The position numbers were made by a program, and so were the translations under genes. A stretch of 64,000 nucleotides of DNA from Pleomorphochaeta sp963678575 (lineage in GTDB: Bacteria; Spirochaetota; Spirochaetia; Sphaerochaetales; Sphaerochaetaceae). The stretch is from the NCBI GenBank assembly GCA_963678575.2, contig CAXXHV010000001.1:558001-622000 (forward strand), given 5' to 3'. The notes beneath the pieces were generated by a model, which saw only the letters and a program-made list of their open reading frames with translations, searched no databases and had not been told where the DNA came from. Below are positions 64,000 to 64,000 of this stretch, piece after piece (the stretch's first letter is position 1; each line of letters begins with the position of its first letter).

Positions 64000-64000
64000 A

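Noticed and set aside
1..64000. tRNA or rRNA genes
   Set aside because: The gaps were scanned by eye for G/C-rich cloverleaf-sized stretches and none was found; a covariance-model search would be needed to be certain.

Overview
The window is very AT-rich. It probably comes from a spirochaete of the Treponema/Sphaerochaeta kind, though this rests on general look only: short Lys-rich signal peptides ending in FAQGAKE or FANGTSEKE on solute-binding proteins, a YesM/YesN-type two-component system, many SBP-dependent ABC importers, and strong A/T codon bias. No rRNA, tRNA or CRISPR array was seen.

Layout. 0.1-3.3 kb: an unknown membrane protein, a short ComEC and RsmA/KsgA in one operon. 3.4-7.7 kb: a 23-residue peptide gene with a strong promoter, pta, a prephenate dehydrogenase-like gene, an MtaB-type tRNA methylthiotransferase and a flavodoxin. 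7.9-10.3 kb: a MEDS+HD-GYP protein and a GAF+GGDEF protein (cyclic-di-GMP breakdown and synthesis). 10.4-13.1 kb (minus): two GT4 glycosyltransferases around a VTT/TVP38 membrane protein, probably glycolipid synthesis. 13.5-19.1 kb (minus): a HAD phosphatase, a DUF3021-like/LytTR pair, and an Fe(III)/organophosphate-type ABC importer. 19.4-21.7 kb: a polyferredoxin and a GyrI-like protein.

22.1-31.9 kb is a complete anaerobic L-ascorbate pathway: DeoR regulator, UlaG lactonase, HAD phosphatase, EIIC/EIIB/EIIA, decarboxylase, two epimerases, and a dedicated HPr and Enzyme I, so the PTS phosphorelay is self-contained. 32.3-41.5 kb is a sugar ABC importer, a YicI-like GH31 alpha-xylosidase, a GH1 beta-glucosidase and a YesMN-type sensor/regulator. 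The enzyme pair suggests growth on xyloglucan oligosaccharides. Both clusters fit a plant-fed, gut-type habitat.

41.6-46.2 kb is decaying: an IS30-family transposase remnant, a lipoprotein gene with no ordinary start codon for its signal peptide, an intact 5'-nucleotidase, and a GlpQ-like glycerophosphodiesterase pseudogene with several frameshifts and stops.

46.4-64 kb is a defence island: a nuclease plus C5-cytosine methyltransferase pair; a three-gene operon (AIPR protein, GHKL ATPase, unknown 257-aa protein) divergent from a small XRE regulator; a 1562-aa Avs-like STAND protein with a Cap4-type nuclease N-terminus; the 3' remnant of a large serine recombinase; and a 1397-aa NACHT protein bounded by an 11-bp direct repeat. 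The AIPR-GHKL-257aa module is the best candidate for a little-described system. Several operons carry long hairpins between cistrons, which may set differential expression.
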